Assembly (NCBI RefSeq): GCF_900186965.1
Contig: NZ_LT906457.1
Span: 956,501 to 1,020,500, forward strand
Length of the DNA stretch: 64,000 nucleotides
Reading direction: 5' to 3'
Origin: Legionella spiritensis
GTDB taxonomy: Bacteria; Pseudomonadota; Gammaproteobacteria; Legionellales; Legionellaceae
Position 1 is the first letter of the stretch. Each line of letters begins with the position of its first letter. The notes beneath the pieces were generated by a model that was not told the DNA's origin, made no database searches, and saw only the letters and a list, made by a program, of their open reading frames with translations. The position numbers were made by a program, and so were the translations under genes. Of the stretch, positions 26,911 through 37,460 are shown piece by piece.

Positions 26911-29186
26911 TATTCAGTGGAGGATTGCGGTTTTATTTTTTCGATCAGTGGCTCCAGTTCTTCCAGCTTGATGTGCAAGTCCCGTTGCGGGAATGCAATG
27001 GAAATATTGTGTTGGCGAAATACCTCATCAATAGCAAAATTCAACTCACTTTTAGCGCTCCATTTTTTATTGACGTCCTTAATCAAACACCAGAGTTGAA
27101 ACATTAGCGCGTTATCACCAAAGGCATTGAAGATAACCATAGGTTTCTGACGGCCGGTTTTAACTACGTCTTCATGTTTGTTGGCTATGTCTAGAAGAAG
27201 TTCCTGTACCAGCTTGATGTCGCTGCCATAAGCAACGCCTACCTCGCAACCGACACGCCAGTAATTATCACTGAACATATAGTTTACAACGCGGTGGGTA
27301 ATCAAGTCGGAATTGGGAATAATGATATCTTCATGGTAGGGTGTGAGAATTTGTGTCGATCGTACCCTGATTTTTTTTACGAAACCCTCAACTCCGTCGA
27401 TGTTGATTCGATCACCTGGTCTGATGGGTTTTTCGATAAGCAGAATCAAGCCGGAAACAAAATTATTAACGATACTTTGCAACCCCAAGCCGATACCTAC
27501 TGAAAGCGCACCGGCGATGATGGCGAGTCCCGTAAAATTGAAACCGGCTATAAGCAGGCCTGACAGGATTGCGAGGCCAAAACCGATGTAGTTCAGGATG
27601 GATGCAATGGCAACCTGTGTTTCCTCTTCGTCTTCAAATTGCTGGTGCCGGCTTATCGTGGTCGATATGGCACGGAAAGCCAGATAAAGAATACAGAAAA
27701 TAACGACGCCGGAAATAATCCGGGTAGGGTAAATGGTAATATTGGCCAGATGAAAGCCGTACAATAATTTGTCGTAGGTGTTTTCAAGAAAATCGAGGGC
27801 GAATCCCCAGCTTATTCCAATCAGATAAATACTGACAAGTACGGTGATGAGCTGCAGAACTATTTTAAGAATATAAAATTCGATAAATATCTGATCTTTC
27901 CGATAACCAAACAATTTCATGATTTTTCGTTTGCTGTGCTGGTAGCTTAATGACACATAGAGTTTGTTGATACCATGCTTTATCAGGATCGTGACAAAAA
28001 GAATGGCGAACGTGATAAATCCGGAGAGGGTCAATTGCATGGCGAGGGCATGGTAACCCGTTATCCCGATAACGGCAAAAGTGAGAAGCAGTAGAAAAAT
28101 AACGATTTGAATAACATAGTAATGTTTTTTAATAAAAGATAAATGATGATGAGTCCGACAAAAAGAACGGATAAAATAACCGCCCATACCAAGAATAAGC
28201 AGAAGATAGGCTGATTGGCATAATTGTGACACCGGCTTTTCGAGATGGAACAGTTCGGCAATTAAGGGTCCTGCTATGGCAATGAAATAAAAACCGAGTA
28301 AAACGACAAGAATTTTTTGGAAAAACGCGGTATCCAGTGCATACCAATAAAAAAACGCCCTGATGCTTTTTATTTTCGATAAAAAGATGATCAACATCCA
28401 GGCCATGAGGTAAAAGAAGGTTAGTTTCGTCAGAAGCAAAAGTGGATCCAACGAATCAGGATCATCCGTAAACAGCAGTAAATATCCAAGTAGTGCGCCG
28501 GTAATAAAGAAAAATCCCAGAAGAACAATATGGCTGAAGCGCAGTATTTTGAAATGCAGATACCGTCGCACAAACTGGCTTTTACGTAACCTGGCCAACA
28601 AAATAGTGGATCCGAGAAAAACAGCGCCTGTGCCAAGAATAACAAACAACAGGGATGGGGTTGGCTTAGGGAGATTCAGTGTTGGTGATTGGTACCAGGA
28701 ATCGGGACTGGTACGATGTAATTGTTTTATCGTTTGCCATAACGGTGTGCCGCGGGTCAGGGTTTTTTCCTGTTTTAATTGATTGATAGCAGTTTTATAA
28801 GCATCAATCGCTTCCTTGGCGCGAATTGAAAACAAGCGGCATTGTGACTGGATGTCGGCCAGTTCCTTGTGCTGGTTATTTAAATAAACGAGATCCGCAC
28901 CCTTGTTATTGCCTGCGGAACCAGCCTGTTTGATAAGGATATCAAGGCTGTTTAATTTTTTTTGCATCTCGTCAACGCATTGGTCAGCCTGGACGGACAA
29001 CTCAGTCAAGGTGTCCACGGCGTTGCTCAGGTTAGTCAGGTTGAGATTTTGAATGGATAACTTCAGATTAATATGATCAAATTGTTCGTTTGCGTTTTTA
29101 ATATCAAAAATCACAGGCGATGACGTTTCTCCCAATGCCTGAAAAGTACAGAGAAATAAAAGACAAATCACAATCATTATGCGCAT
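26910..29186 (-). CDS. Large MscS-family mechanosensitive channel
   Basis: A 758-residue inner-membrane protein with a signal peptide (MRIMIVICLLFLCTFQALG), a periplasmic region with heptad-like helix to about residue 150, some ten or more membrane segments, and a C-terminal MscS module: the pore-lining helix around GLGLQSIVNNFVSGLILLIEKP, then RPGDRINIDGVEGFVKKI and IPNSDLI. It opens to relieve turgor on osmotic downshift. Size and layout fit the MscK/MscM-like group. An ATG 30 bases further upstream is possible. The TAG stop consists of a TA plus the first base of repeat copy C, so the 3' end coincides with the insertion junction. Confidence 0.85.
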   Translation of the reverse strand: MRIMIVICLLFLCTFQALGETSSPVIFDIKNANEQFDHINLKLSIQNLNLTNLSNAVDTLTELSVQADQCVDEMQKKLNSLDILIKQAGSAGNNKGADLVYLNNQHKELADIQSQCRLFSIRAKEAIDAYKTAINQLKQEKTLTRGTPLWQTIKQLHRTSPDSWYQSPTLNLPKPTPSLLFVILGTGAVFLGSTILLARLRKSQFVRRYLHFKILRFSHIVLLGFFFITGALLGYLLLFTDDPDSLDPLLLLTKLTFFYLMAWMLIIFLSKIKSIRAFFYWYALDTAFFQKILVVLLGFYFIAIAGPLIAELFHLEKPVSQLCQSAYLLLILGMGGYFIRSFCRTHHHLSFIKKHYYVIQIVIFLLLLTFAVIGITGYHALAMQLTLSGFITFAILFVTILIKHGINKLYVSLSYQHSKRKIMKLFGYRKDQIFIEFYILKIVLQLITVLVSIYLIGISWGFALDFLENTYDKLLYGFHLANITIYPTRIISGVVIFCILYLAFRAISTTISRHQQFEDEEETQVAIASILNYIGFGLAILSGLLIAGFNFTGLAIIAGALSVGIGLGLQSIVNNFVSGLILLIEKPIRPGDRINIDGVEGFVKKIRVRSTQILTPYHEDIIIPNSDLITHRVVNYMFSDNYWRVGCEVGVAYGSDIKLVQELLLDIANKHEDVVKTGRQKPMVIFNAFGDNALMFQLWCLIKDVNKKWSAKSELNFAIDEVFRQHNISIAFPQRDLHIKLEELEPLIEKIKPQSSTE

Positions 29187-29322
29187 GGTTATTCTGTTTA
29201 TCGCAGTTATGTACATTATTTACTGTACTTGCTTGTGTTACTGAACTCAAGACCAGGCTTGTTGACATTTGGTTGCAACGCTGTAAAAGTAAATATCAAC
29301 CTCATGGAACCCAGGGTCTATT

Positions 29323-30984
29323 ATGACGGATCCAGGTAAACCTGTTCCGGCCTGCAATCGCAATGAATATCTTTTTGTAGCGGTGATCACCGTTATTATC
29401 GGCGTAACACTCGCTGCAGCGCTATCCGCATCCTGGATCTTTACTACGGATGATGCCTTTATCAGTTGGCGTTATGCCGATCAACTGATCCATGGGTATG
29501 GTTTACGCTGGAATAGTAGCGGTGAGCCTGTCGAAGGATACTCCAATTTCCTGTGGATGCTTCTGACGGCACTGGTCATGAAACTGGACTTGCCATTACT
29601 GATCACCATGAAATGGATTGCCGTTTCCAGTCTTATTGTGTCGTTGGTTGTGCTATATCGGTTGGCAAGAACGTTTCTTTCACCGTTGCTGGCGGTATTG
29701 CCGGTCTATTTATTGAGCCGGAACCAGGGGGTTGTCTGGTGGACAATCAGTGGCCTGGAAACCGGTTTTTACATGGCGTTTGTGTTGCTGTCGGCATGGA
29801 CGACCATTTACGCGTTTGGCTATAGAAACCACGAGCATGCCAGGCGTGCGTTCTCACCAAAAATATGGTTTCTGGCCTGTGCTCTCTATTTTGTGACGGG
29901 ATTGATTCGATTCGATGGCGCCGTATGGTCCGGTATTTTCGCCGTATTTATCGTTTGTAATCTCAGTCGGGAGAAAAACACGGTTCCGGTTTGGCCGATG
30001 GTATGGATTGCCGTTTTCGCTTTTGTAATGCCCTACATGGTTTATTTGGGCTGGCGGTGGTTTTATTTCGGTGCGTTGCTGCCAAACAGTTATGCGTGCA
30101 AGGCGTCCTTCGGATCATCCCTGTCGCAGGTAGTGGTCGAATATCTTCCTGTATTATTTCCCTGTATTGTTTTGGGACTTCCCTGCTTGTTAGGCAACAA
30201 GGATTGCCGCCACATTTTATTATGGCTACCCTCGTTGGTTTACTGCCTGATTCTTGCCCGGGCTAATCCGATTATTACCTACTATTATCGATTATTTTTG
30301 CCGGCGTTCAGTCTTTTAACGGTGTTACCTGTTTTGGGAATACAGGAATTTTTTTCCTATTTTGCCTTACGCCGTAAAACAATAGTGCTGTTTACCGTGA
30401 TCAGCGTGTTTCTGGTTAATGAAACGTTGCTGCCCACGTACCAAACGCGGGAGTTAAAGCTGGCCAGCATAGCTTATCAGGAACGATTTACCATGCGGTT
30501 ACAGGTTGCGAGCTATCTCAATCATCATGCAGGAATACACGACCGGGTATTGATTTCTGATGCGGGAACCATTCCGTTTTTTGCACGCCGGGATATTCAA
30601 TTCATCGATGACTTCTGCCTGAATAATAAAGCAATGCTGCGTTCGGATATTCACCGTTCTGAAGCCCTTTATGCGATAGAAATTGAGGAGCATGTCAAGC
30701 CGCATTGGGTTATCAGTACGTTTTATCCGTTACTTAATCGCTGGAATGAAATCACCAATGTGCTGCGTAAAAGACATTTTTTTGATCATTGTGAACGGGT
30801 AGCGGAATTTGCTTCGCGCCAATACACTTACAACCGACAGGGTGAGCCGAAGCCCGGTCCGAATGATTTTGGTTATCAGCTATATCATTGTCCAGGGCGT
30901 GTTTTTAAAGTTTCACCAGGAGCGAAAGAGCAAGAAAAAACTGGAAAACACGACCATTTACCCGCAGAATCGTTGCATCAATAA
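29323..30984 (+). CDS. GT-C fold membrane glycosyltransferase, first of two
   Basis: A 553-residue protein with about ten membrane segments and the GT-C signature in the first extracytoplasmic loop: TTDDAFISWRYADQLIHGYGLRWN, where the acidic pair is the expected catalytic and metal site, followed by EPVEGYSNFLWM, as in lipid-phosphosugar-dependent arabinosyl/mannosyl transferases. A soluble C-terminal domain of about 160 residues starts near KLASIAYQERF. Donor and acceptor are unknown; cell-surface glycan or lipid decoration is likely. It is divergent from the channel gene and 17 bases before the second transferase. Confidence 0.8.
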   Translation: MTDPGKPVPACNRNEYLFVAVITVIIGVTLAAALSASWIFTTDDAFISWRYADQLIHGYGLRWNSSGEPVEGYSNFLWMLLTALVMKLDLPLLITMKWIAVSSLIVSLVVLYRLARTFLSPLLAVLPVYLLSRNQGVVWWTISGLETGFYMAFVLLSAWTTIYAFGYRNHEHARRAFSPKIWFLACALYFVTGLIRFDGAVWSGIFAVFIVCNLSREKNTVPVWPMVWIAVFAFVMPYMVYLGWRWFYFGALLPNSYACKASFGSSLSQVVVEYLPVLFPCIVLGLPCLLGNKDCRHILLWLPSLVYCLILARANPIITYYYRLFLPAFSLLTVLPVLGIQEFFSYFALRRKTIVLFTVISVFLVNETLLPTYQTRELKLASIAYQERFTMRLQVASYLNHHAGIHDRVLISDAGTIPFFARRDIQFIDDFCLNNKAMLRSDIHRSEALYAIEIEEHVKPHWVISTFYPLLNRWNEITNVLRKRHFFDHCERVAEFASRQYTYNRQGEPKPGPNDFGYQLYHCPGRVFKVSPGAKEQEKTGKHDHLPAESLHQ

Positions 30985-31001
30985 AATTGATAAACGAATA
31001 G

Positions 31002-32522
31002 ATGTCAAAAACTGCAACGTGTACGAATTTATTTTGGTTCGGGATCCTGACTTTGGGAGCCTGTCTGATTCGTTTTATCCTGGCTTCTCAGGATATTAGC
31101 GTTCTGGATCGGGTGTTTCTTCCAGATGATACGTTTTATACATTGAGTATTGCCCGTTCCATGGCCATGGGACTGGGACCGGGCATGGACGGGTTTCAAA
31201 CAACCAACGGATTTCAGCCGTTGATTGCTTTTTTGCAGCTACCTGTCTTTTATTCGGGGTATAACGGGGATCAGGCCCTGATTTTTGCAATTTTTCTCAG
31301 TGCCTTTTTCGGTGGTCTTGCGGTTTTGCCTCTCGGTTTTTTATTGCTGGATCTGGCCAATAGAAAAACGGCGATCATCGGTTGTTGTCTTTGGGCCGTG
31401 TCGCCGTATCTCATTGTCAACGATTTGAATGCTCTGGAAACATCCCTGGCTGGTTTGTTGAGTCTTTTGATCCTCTTGCTCACCATACTGGCTGATCGTG
31501 AACAGAAACCCTGGCAATGGGTGGTCTTGGGATTATGTTGCGGGTTGGCGTTTCTGGCGCGTGTCGACACCTGTTTTTTGTTGGCCACGACAGGATTTTT
31601 TGTTTGGAAGCGTTGGGGATGGCGGCCGTTTATTATTATTACAGGAACGGCCTTGCTGATTGTCACACCCTGGTGGATTTATTGTTTCAGCCGTTTTGGC
31701 ACGATTATTCCCGGAAGCGGGGAGGCGGTCAAATTTATTGTCGACCACAATCAGATGAGCTTGTTCAACATTATTGGCTATGGCTTGTATGCGCTCTCAG
31801 CCTGGTTGCCCTTTTTTGAATTCAGTTCACGGATAGTGATCCCGACGATAATTCTGGGTTCGTTATTATTCACTCAGTTGTTCCTTTATGGCTATCATCA
31901 AAGCAAACCTTATGGTGCCCTGTTTGTTATTCCTGGTTTACTTATTATTCTTTTTTATCTGTTTTATTTACCGGCATTTTGGTTTTTTAACCGGTATTTT
32001 TATTTTGTCTACATGAGTACTCTGATTTTTCTGGCTTTGTTTCTTGGTCAAAACAGAACGAAACCATACATGAAAATGGCTCAATGGTTCAGTGTCGGGC
32101 TTATTGTGGCCTATAGTCTGGGAACACTCACTTATTTCTATAAATTACCTGTTCTGGCTTTGGTGAATGGTTACCGCGCCGTGGCGCTGCAAATTAAAAA
32201 CGAGCTTCATCAAGGTGATATTCTGGGAGCCATGCAGTCGGGCGCGCTTGGTTATTATCTTTTTCCGGATAACCGGGTTATTAACATCGACGGCGTTGTC
32301 AATAAAAACGCCCTGAACGCGATGAAAAGCGGTAATTTGAAAGATTATGTCAATCAGGCGCGGATGACCCATTACACCGACTGGACTATGAACATTAACC
32401 TGTTCAGGAAGTTTTATGGAGGACCCTTGTCGAGGCGCTGTTTTTATCCGGTGTATACCACCTCGCCAACGACCAACGGCGCGCCGTTTATTCTTTATCG
32501 TTATATTGCCGGATGCCAATAA
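31002..32522 (+). CDS. GT-C fold membrane glycosyltransferase, second of two
   Basis: A 506-residue polytopic protein, about ten membrane segments, with LPDDTFYTLSIARSMAMG in the first loop (Asp-Asp pair) and NDLNALETSLAGLLSL, the pattern shared with its upstream neighbour (NGFQPL corresponds to EGYSNF). The C-terminal soluble part contains GDILGAMQSGALGYYLFPDNRVINIDGVVNK. It begins 17 bases after the first transferase and is probably co-transcribed. The sequence similarity between the two is low apart from the loop pattern, so they may act in sequence on the same glycan. Specificity unknown. Confidence 0.78.
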   Translation: MSKTATCTNLFWFGILTLGACLIRFILASQDISVLDRVFLPDDTFYTLSIARSMAMGLGPGMDGFQTTNGFQPLIAFLQLPVFYSGYNGDQALIFAIFLSAFFGGLAVLPLGFLLLDLANRKTAIIGCCLWAVSPYLIVNDLNALETSLAGLLSLLILLLTILADREQKPWQWVVLGLCCGLAFLARVDTCFLLATTGFFVWKRWGWRPFIIITGTALLIVTPWWIYCFSRFGTIIPGSGEAVKFIVDHNQMSLFNIIGYGLYALSAWLPFFEFSSRIVIPTIILGSLLFTQLFLYGYHQSKPYGALFVIPGLLIILFYLFYLPAFWFFNRYFYFVYMSTLIFLALFLGQNRTKPYMKMAQWFSVGLIVAYSLGTLTYFYKLPVLALVNGYRAVALQIKNELHQGDILGAMQSGALGYYLFPDNRVINIDGVVNKNALNAMKSGNLKDYVNQARMTHYTDWTMNINLFRKFYGGPLSRRCFYPVYTTSPTTNGAPFILYRYIAGCQ

Positions 32523-32628
32523 TCGCTCCCAAAATATCCGTGTCTCATTTTCGGCGCCATTCCTTTTTTCCATTCGCTACACTTGGTACAGGAACAGTAA
32601 AAACAAACGCATTGTATTTGAGGCAATC

Positions 32629-33687
32629 ATGATAACGTCAGCCAATAAAAAAGAGTATTACCAGGCTTTGCTGGATAAAAACTCACAATACGAAGGTATT
32701 TTTTACGTAGGGGTCAAGACAACCGGTGTTTTTTGCCGACCCACCTGCCCGGCCAGAAAGCCGAAATACGAACATTGTGAATTTTTCGAGACTGCCCAAC
32801 AGGCACTTCTCGCATCCTTCAGACCTTGTAAGCGATGCCGGCCTTTATCACATCCCAATCAGGTCTCCGAGTTGATCCGTAAAGTGGTTGAGGCTGTAGA
32901 AAGCGATCCGGAAAAGCGGTGGAAAAGCGGCGATCTGCGCGCATTATCCATCGATCCGGCAACCGCGCGCAGGCAATTTAAAAAACGATTTGGGATGACT
33001 TTTGTGGAATACGCGCGGGCAAGGCGTATCGGTCTGGCTGTGAAAAAAATACGAAGCGGGGAATCGGTGATTGAAAGCCAGGTGTCAGCCGGTTACGAAT
33101 CCGGCAGTGGTTTCAGAGACGCGTTCAGTCGTATTATGGGGGCGGCACCTTCCAGACCTTGGCCTAAAAATATGCTGAAAGCAGCCTGGCTGGATACGCC
33201 TTTGGGCCCGATGATTGCCGTCGCCGATGACACGGCGCTTTATCTTCTGGAATTTGTGGACAGGAGGGGGCTGGAGCGAGAAGTCGAACGTTTGAGAGTA
33301 CGAACCAAATCAGCCATCATTCCAGGTAGTACTACGGTTATTACGGCGATTGCAAGGGAATTACATGATTATTTTGACGGACGATTACATACCTTTAACA
33401 CGCCGTTCTGTCTGCTTGGTTCCCCGTTTCAGAAAACCGTCTGGGAGGCGTTGAGACGTATTCCGTTTGGCACGACTTGCTCTTATGCTGAACTGGCGGA
33501 AAACATTGGAAAACCCTCGGCGTTTCGCGCGGTGGCTAACGCCAATGGCGCAAATCAATTGGCTATAATCATTCCTTGTCATCGCGTTATCAACCAATCC
33601 GGCGCGTTGGGTGGCTACGGCGGCGGTCTGGTGCGCAAAAGATGGCTCATTGAGCATGAATTCAGGGCGCATACAAACATGTTATAA
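32629..33687 (+). CDS. ada: Bifunctional DNA alkylation repair protein and regulator Ada
   Basis: Removes methyl groups from DNA phosphotriesters and O6-methylguanine and activates the adaptive response. Of 352 residues, the N-terminal domain has four zinc cysteines Cys36, Cys40, Cys67, Cys70 (FCRPTC, FRPCKRC), of which the first is the phosphotriester acceptor. An AraC-type helix-turn-helix follows (about 80-175), then the methyltransferase domain with acceptor Cys317 in IIPCHRVI. Length is nearly that of E. coli Ada (354). The frame is open 71 codons upstream, but the ATG at 32629 matches the family start. Confidence 0.94.
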   Translation: MITSANKKEYYQALLDKNSQYEGIFYVGVKTTGVFCRPTCPARKPKYEHCEFFETAQQALLASFRPCKRCRPLSHPNQVSELIRKVVEAVESDPEKRWKSGDLRALSIDPATARRQFKKRFGMTFVEYARARRIGLAVKKIRSGESVIESQVSAGYESGSGFRDAFSRIMGAAPSRPWPKNMLKAAWLDTPLGPMIAVADDTALYLLEFVDRRGLEREVERLRVRTKSAIIPGSTTVITAIARELHDYFDGRLHTFNTPFCLLGSPFQKTVWEALRRIPFGTTCSYAELAENIGKPSAFRAVANANGANQLAIIIPCHRVINQSGALGGYGGGLVRKRWLIEHEFRAHTNML

Positions 33688-33710
33688 ATGCGTCCTGATC
33701 GTTTTGGCGG

Positions 33711-34532
33711 TCAGGCGTGGGTGGCCGGTTGTATTATCACGTCCTGCTTATAAACATGAAAAGGGTAGTAAAAGGTAAAGGGAATCAGTCTGATCAGATT
33801 ATACAGGACCGGAATAAGGGTTACCGCATAGAATATGGCAACGACAGGCATCGGTAAACCGGGAAATAGCCCGCTTAATTTTTTAATAAGAAGAAGTGGT
33901 AAAAAGGTTGAAAAATAAACGAGTGCGATCACGCCGCTGACTTTCAGAGCCGTATTCCTGTTTTTGTTTATCAGCTTCAGGGCCTTTAGCCATAAAAGCC
34001 AGGGTGAACCGGATTGAGTGACCCCTAATATCATAATCAGGGCGGCCCAGACCGAATACATCAGAAGAATGGCCGCCACGATTAATTTGGCCGGAAAATG
34101 GGGGAGAAAAACAGTCAGCAGTGAGTTGATATTGATGGATATGGTAAGAATAATCAACACAATCAGGCGAGAGGGTACGGTTATCAGCGGTGCTTTGAAG
34201 GCGGGAAAACCGGAGTTTTCATCCACGGGATTATTGCCTAAATGATTGGCGGTGATGGCATAACAGCCGTACAAAAAATAAGAAGTGATATACAGCAGGC
34301 AGGGAGCCAGTAAAATCGAGAGAATGCTTATAAAAACATAATTGTGCAGTTCAATCCAGCCAAGGTTAGTCAGTTCCAGAGGAAAAATTATACCAAAAAC
34401 GATGAAGAGGGCAAGCGGGGCGAGCAAAAGAAAGCTCATCGGCCACACCATACTTGTTTGGCAGGTACGATATTGTTTCCACGCCTGCAATACATCGTTT
34501 TTTAATAAGTGAATATGGTTGCTGATGTTCAT
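33711..34532 (-). CDS. Multi-pass membrane protein of unknown function
   Basis: A 273-residue protein with about six membrane segments (around 29-50, 65-90, 118-142, 146-168, 195-215, 225-250) and a short polar N terminus NISNHIHLLKNDVLQAWKQYR. The loop HLGNNPVDENSGFPAFKAP is the only polar stretch of note. No family recognised; it faintly resembles integral membrane proteins of the DUF975/BPSS1780 type. It is convergent with ada and co-oriented with proS, but more than 100 bases separate its start from the proS stop. Confidence 0.7.
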   Translation of the reverse strand: MNISNHIHLLKNDVLQAWKQYRTCQTSMVWPMSFLLLAPLALFIVFGIIFPLELTNLGWIELHNYVFISILSILLAPCLLYITSYFLYGCYAITANHLGNNPVDENSGFPAFKAPLITVPSRLIVLIILTISININSLLTVFLPHFPAKLIVAAILLMYSVWAALIMILGVTQSGSPWLLWLKALKLINKNRNTALKVSGVIALVYFSTFLPLLLIKKLSGLFPGLPMPVVAIFYAVTLIPVLYNLIRLIPFTFYYPFHVYKQDVIIQPATHA

Positions 34533-34623
34533 AAAAGGGAATCTCTTTGCGGTATTTTTAATGGCAAATAATTATAATAACTATTTAAATTTTATGCAAT
34601 TTACTCTGCATTTATAGGTGGAG

Positions 34624-34684
34624 TCCCGCAATACGGCCACAGGCCACCCCCTCCCGCTCTATCAAAAATGTTGTTCACGAAACC
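34624..34684 (+). mobile_element. Inverted-repeat element fragment, copy G
   Basis: A decayed right half of the same element: CCCGCAATACGGCCACAGGCC matches the core, then a degenerate spacer, then TTGTTCACGAAACC in place of TTGTTCACGGAGCC. The left half is missing. The proS stop codon lies inside its terminus. Confidence 0.6.
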
Positions 34685-36390
34685 GGGAGAAACGTTTTTT
34701 TGATGAAGGCAGGGAGCTCCGCCATCGGCATCGTGATACTCTCCTGACCGGCGCGTTCCTTGTACTCAATGGCATCCTGTTCCAAATGACGTTCACTGAT
34801 GACCAGGCGGTGAGGTATGCCCATCAAATCACTGTCGGCAAATAACACCCCCGGACGTTCATTACGATCATCAAGTAACACATCAATGCCCATGTCTGAC
34901 AACTCCCGATATAATTTTTCCGCGCGGTCACGAACCGTTTGCGAACGGTGGCCATTGACGGGAATCAGAACCAGTTGGAAGGGAGCAATCGTCATGGGCC
35001 AGATAATGCCATGTTCATCATGGTGTTGTTCAATTGCGGCCGCTACGACGCGGCTTACGCCCAGACCATAGCAACCCATGATCATGGTTTGTAATTGTCC
35101 GTCTTCGTTCAATACGGCGGCTTTCATTGCCTGGGCGTATTTATCGCCCAATTGAAAAACATGACCCACCTCAATGCCGCGACAAGATCGTAAATGGCCT
35201 TTACCATCCGGACTGATGTCGCCTTCCTTGACATTGCGCAAATCACAGGCCTCCTGATATTGCGCGTCACGGCCCCAGCTGGCGTGCAGATAATGTTTGT
35301 CCGCCTGGTTGGCGCCACAGACGAAAGAGGCAAGCGCCAGGGCATGATGATCGGCAATAACCGGGATAGTCAGGTTGACCGGTCCCAATGAACCGACAGG
35401 CGCTTGTAACTGTTGCAAAATGGTGTCGTTATCGGCAAAGCTCAATGGCGATTTGATCAGTGGATGTTTGGCGGCCTTAATTTCGTTCAAGTCATCATCT
35501 CCACGCAGAATCAGGGCGATCAGAGGATGTTCATTTCCTTGTACAATAAGTGTTTTCACCATTTGACTGGTTGGTATGTCTAAAAAAACGGCCACGTCGT
35601 TCATGGTGTTTTTATCAGGGGTATCGACGAGGGTCAACGGTTTGTCGCCGCCGGTTTTCGCAGGTTCTGGAGGCAGGCTGGTGGCTTGCTCGATATTGGC
35701 AGCGTAATTGCTTTCATCGCTGTAAAAAATGAGGTCTTCGCCGGAGTCTGCGAGTACCTGAAACTCATGGGAAGCGGAGCCGCCTATAGCACCGGTATCG
35801 GCTTCCACAGCACGGTATCGAAGACCAAGACGGTCAAAGATGCGACAATAGGTGTTATACATCACCTGATACGTCTCTTGCAGCGACTCCTGGCTTAAGT
35901 GGAAAGAATAAGCGTCTTTCATAATAAATTCGCGGGCGCGCATGACACCGAAACGAGGCCGGATTTCATCACGAAATTTGGTTTGAATCTGATAAAAATT
36001 AACCGGAAGCTGTTTGTAAGAGCGTAGTTCGTTACGGATTAAATCCGTGATGACTTCCTCATGGGTTGGGCCAAAGCAATAGTCACGTCCGTTGCTGTCT
36101 GTCATGGTCAGGAGTTGTCCGCCAAAACTATCCCAGCGTCCGGTTTCCTGCCAGAGTTCAGCCGGTTGTACAGCCGGCATTAATACTTCCATGGCATGGC
36201 TTCGGTTCATCTCTTCTCTGATAATCTGTTCTATTTTACGCAACACTCTTAATCCCAGCGGCATCCAGGTATACAAACCGGACGCGAGCTTGCGGATCAT
36301 GCCGGATCGCAACATCAGTTGATGAGAGACGATTTCCGCATCGTTTGGCGTTTCTCTGAGGGTGGCTACAAACCATTGCGATGTACGCAT
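34675..36390 (-). CDS. proS: Prolyl-tRNA synthetase
   Basis: Charges tRNA-Pro; class II enzyme with editing domain. The 571-residue protein begins [30 protein letters not shown] and has motif 2 around [17 protein letters not shown], a YbaK-like editing insertion in the middle (about residues 225-400) and the motif 3 region [14 protein letters not shown]. Length matches bacterial ProS with the insertion. A TATAAT box on the minus strand at 36431-36426 may be part of the promoter. The last three codons, P-V-S, and the TGA lie in the terminus of a decayed repeat (copy G), suggesting a small C-terminal extension relative to the original stop. Confidence 0.96.
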   Translation of the reverse strand: MRTSQWFVATLRETPNDAEIVSHQLMLRSGMIRKLASGLYTWMPLGLRVLRKIEQIIREEMNRSHAMEVLMPAVQPAELWQETGRWDSFGGQLLTMTDSNGRDYCFGPTHEEVITDLIRNELRSYKQLPVNFYQIQTKFRDEIRPRFGVMRAREFIMKDAYSFHLSQESLQETYQVMYNTYCRIFDRLGLRYRAVEADTGAIGGSASHEFQVLADSGEDLIFYSDESNYAANIEQATSLPPEPAKTGGDKPLTLVDTPDKNTMNDVAVFLDIPTSQMVKTLIVQGNEHPLIALILRGDDDLNEIKAAKHPLIKSPLSFADNDTILQQLQAPVGSLGPVNLTIPVIADHHALALASFVCGANQADKHYLHASWGRDAQYQEACDLRNVKEGDISPDGKGHLRSCRGIEVGHVFQLGDKYAQAMKAAVLNEDGQLQTMIMGCYGLGVSRVVAAAIEQHHDEHGIIWPMTIAPFQLVLIPVNGHRSQTVRDRAEKLYRELSDMGIDVLLDDRNERPGVLFADSDLMGIPHRLVISERHLEQDAIEYKERAGQESITMPMAELPAFIKKTFLPVS

Positions 36391-36539
36391 GGAAACTCCT
36401 GGTGACGTTTTACTTAAAAAGCTTCATTATACCCTGATTGGACAAACCGGGCATTAAAAAATTAGAAGGACTTTCATTATAATGTTTCGGAGAAAAAATC
36501 CATATAAATCGGATCAGTACGATGGAAAGAGGACAATAA

Positions 36540-37421
36540 ATGAACACCATTGCATTAATGAGAACGTTTTGTAAAGTTGTTCAGCATCGTGGATTCCATG
36601 CTGCTGCCAAGTCTATCAATCTGTCGGCCGCGGCGGTTAGCAAGCAAATCAGCTTACTGGAGTCGGAGTTGGGCGTGACGCTGTTTGAAAGAACGACACG
36701 CAAGGTGACGCTAACAACCATCGGCGAGGCTTATTACCAGGAGGTACAACGCGTCTTGCTGGCCGTTGAGCGGGCTAATAATCTGGTCGCTTCATCCAGG
36801 GCGATTCCCGGTGGATTGATACGGGTGAAAAGTTCGCGTTATTTTGCCGAACATTTTATCTTGCCTCGTGTGGCGGCCTTTCAAAAGGCATACCCTGATA
36901 TTCGTCTGGATCTTCAAATAGCGGAGCAGGTTCCTCATTTACTGGAAGAGGAACTCGACATTGTGTTTGGTATGTCCATGTCCGTGGCGTCCAATTCCAT
37001 CCGGAAGAAAATAACATCCACACGGTATATTTTATGCGCTTCCCCGGCCTATCTTGCTGAGCATGGCCAGCCGGAGGAAATCAGCGACTTGACAAGATAC
37101 GATTATATTACTCACAGTATGCGGCAACCGAATAACAGCTGGACGTTTGCCGGCGGTGAAACCATCGTTTTTGAACCCGCCCTGTATTTAAACGATGCAA
37201 CTTCGATGGCTTATTGTGTGGAACAGGGCATGGGTATTGCTGCGTTACACCATTACCAGATTGCGGAAGCGCTGCGGGATGGACGGTTGGTTGAGATCCT
37301 GCCCGGCTTCCGGATGCCGGTTATTCCTGTTTTTCTCTATTATCATCCCGCCCGGTTTATCCAACCGAAAATCAAAGTCTGGATTGAATGGATGGGCAAG
37401 GATATTCCCGAAGAGATATAG
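36540..37421 (+). CDS. LysR-family transcriptional regulator
   Basis: A 293-residue regulator with an N-terminal winged helix-turn-helix (FCKVVQHRGFHAAAKSINLSAAAVSKQISLLESELGVTLFERTTRKVTLT) and a C-terminal effector-binding domain beginning near LIRVKSSRYFAEHFILPR. It is the CrgA/DmlR-like subgroup by sequence feel, target unknown. Transcribed divergently from proS and convergent with the SulP-carbonic anhydrase gene. A TATAAT at 36478-36483 is about 57 bases before its ATG; no clear -35 was seen. Confidence 0.9.
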   Translation: MNTIALMRTFCKVVQHRGFHAAAKSINLSAAAVSKQISLLESELGVTLFERTTRKVTLTTIGEAYYQEVQRVLLAVERANNLVASSRAIPGGLIRVKSSRYFAEHFILPRVAAFQKAYPDIRLDLQIAEQVPHLLEEELDIVFGMSMSVASNSIRKKITSTRYILCASPAYLAEHGQPEEISDLTRYDYITHSMRQPNNSWTFAGGETIVFEPALYLNDATSMAYCVEQGMGIAALHHYQIAEALRDGRLVEILPGFRMPVIPVFLYYHPARFIQPKIKVWIEWMGKDIPEEI

Positions 37422-37460
37422 CGGGTAAAACGGATGATTGCAGCAATTCCATTCCGGCCG

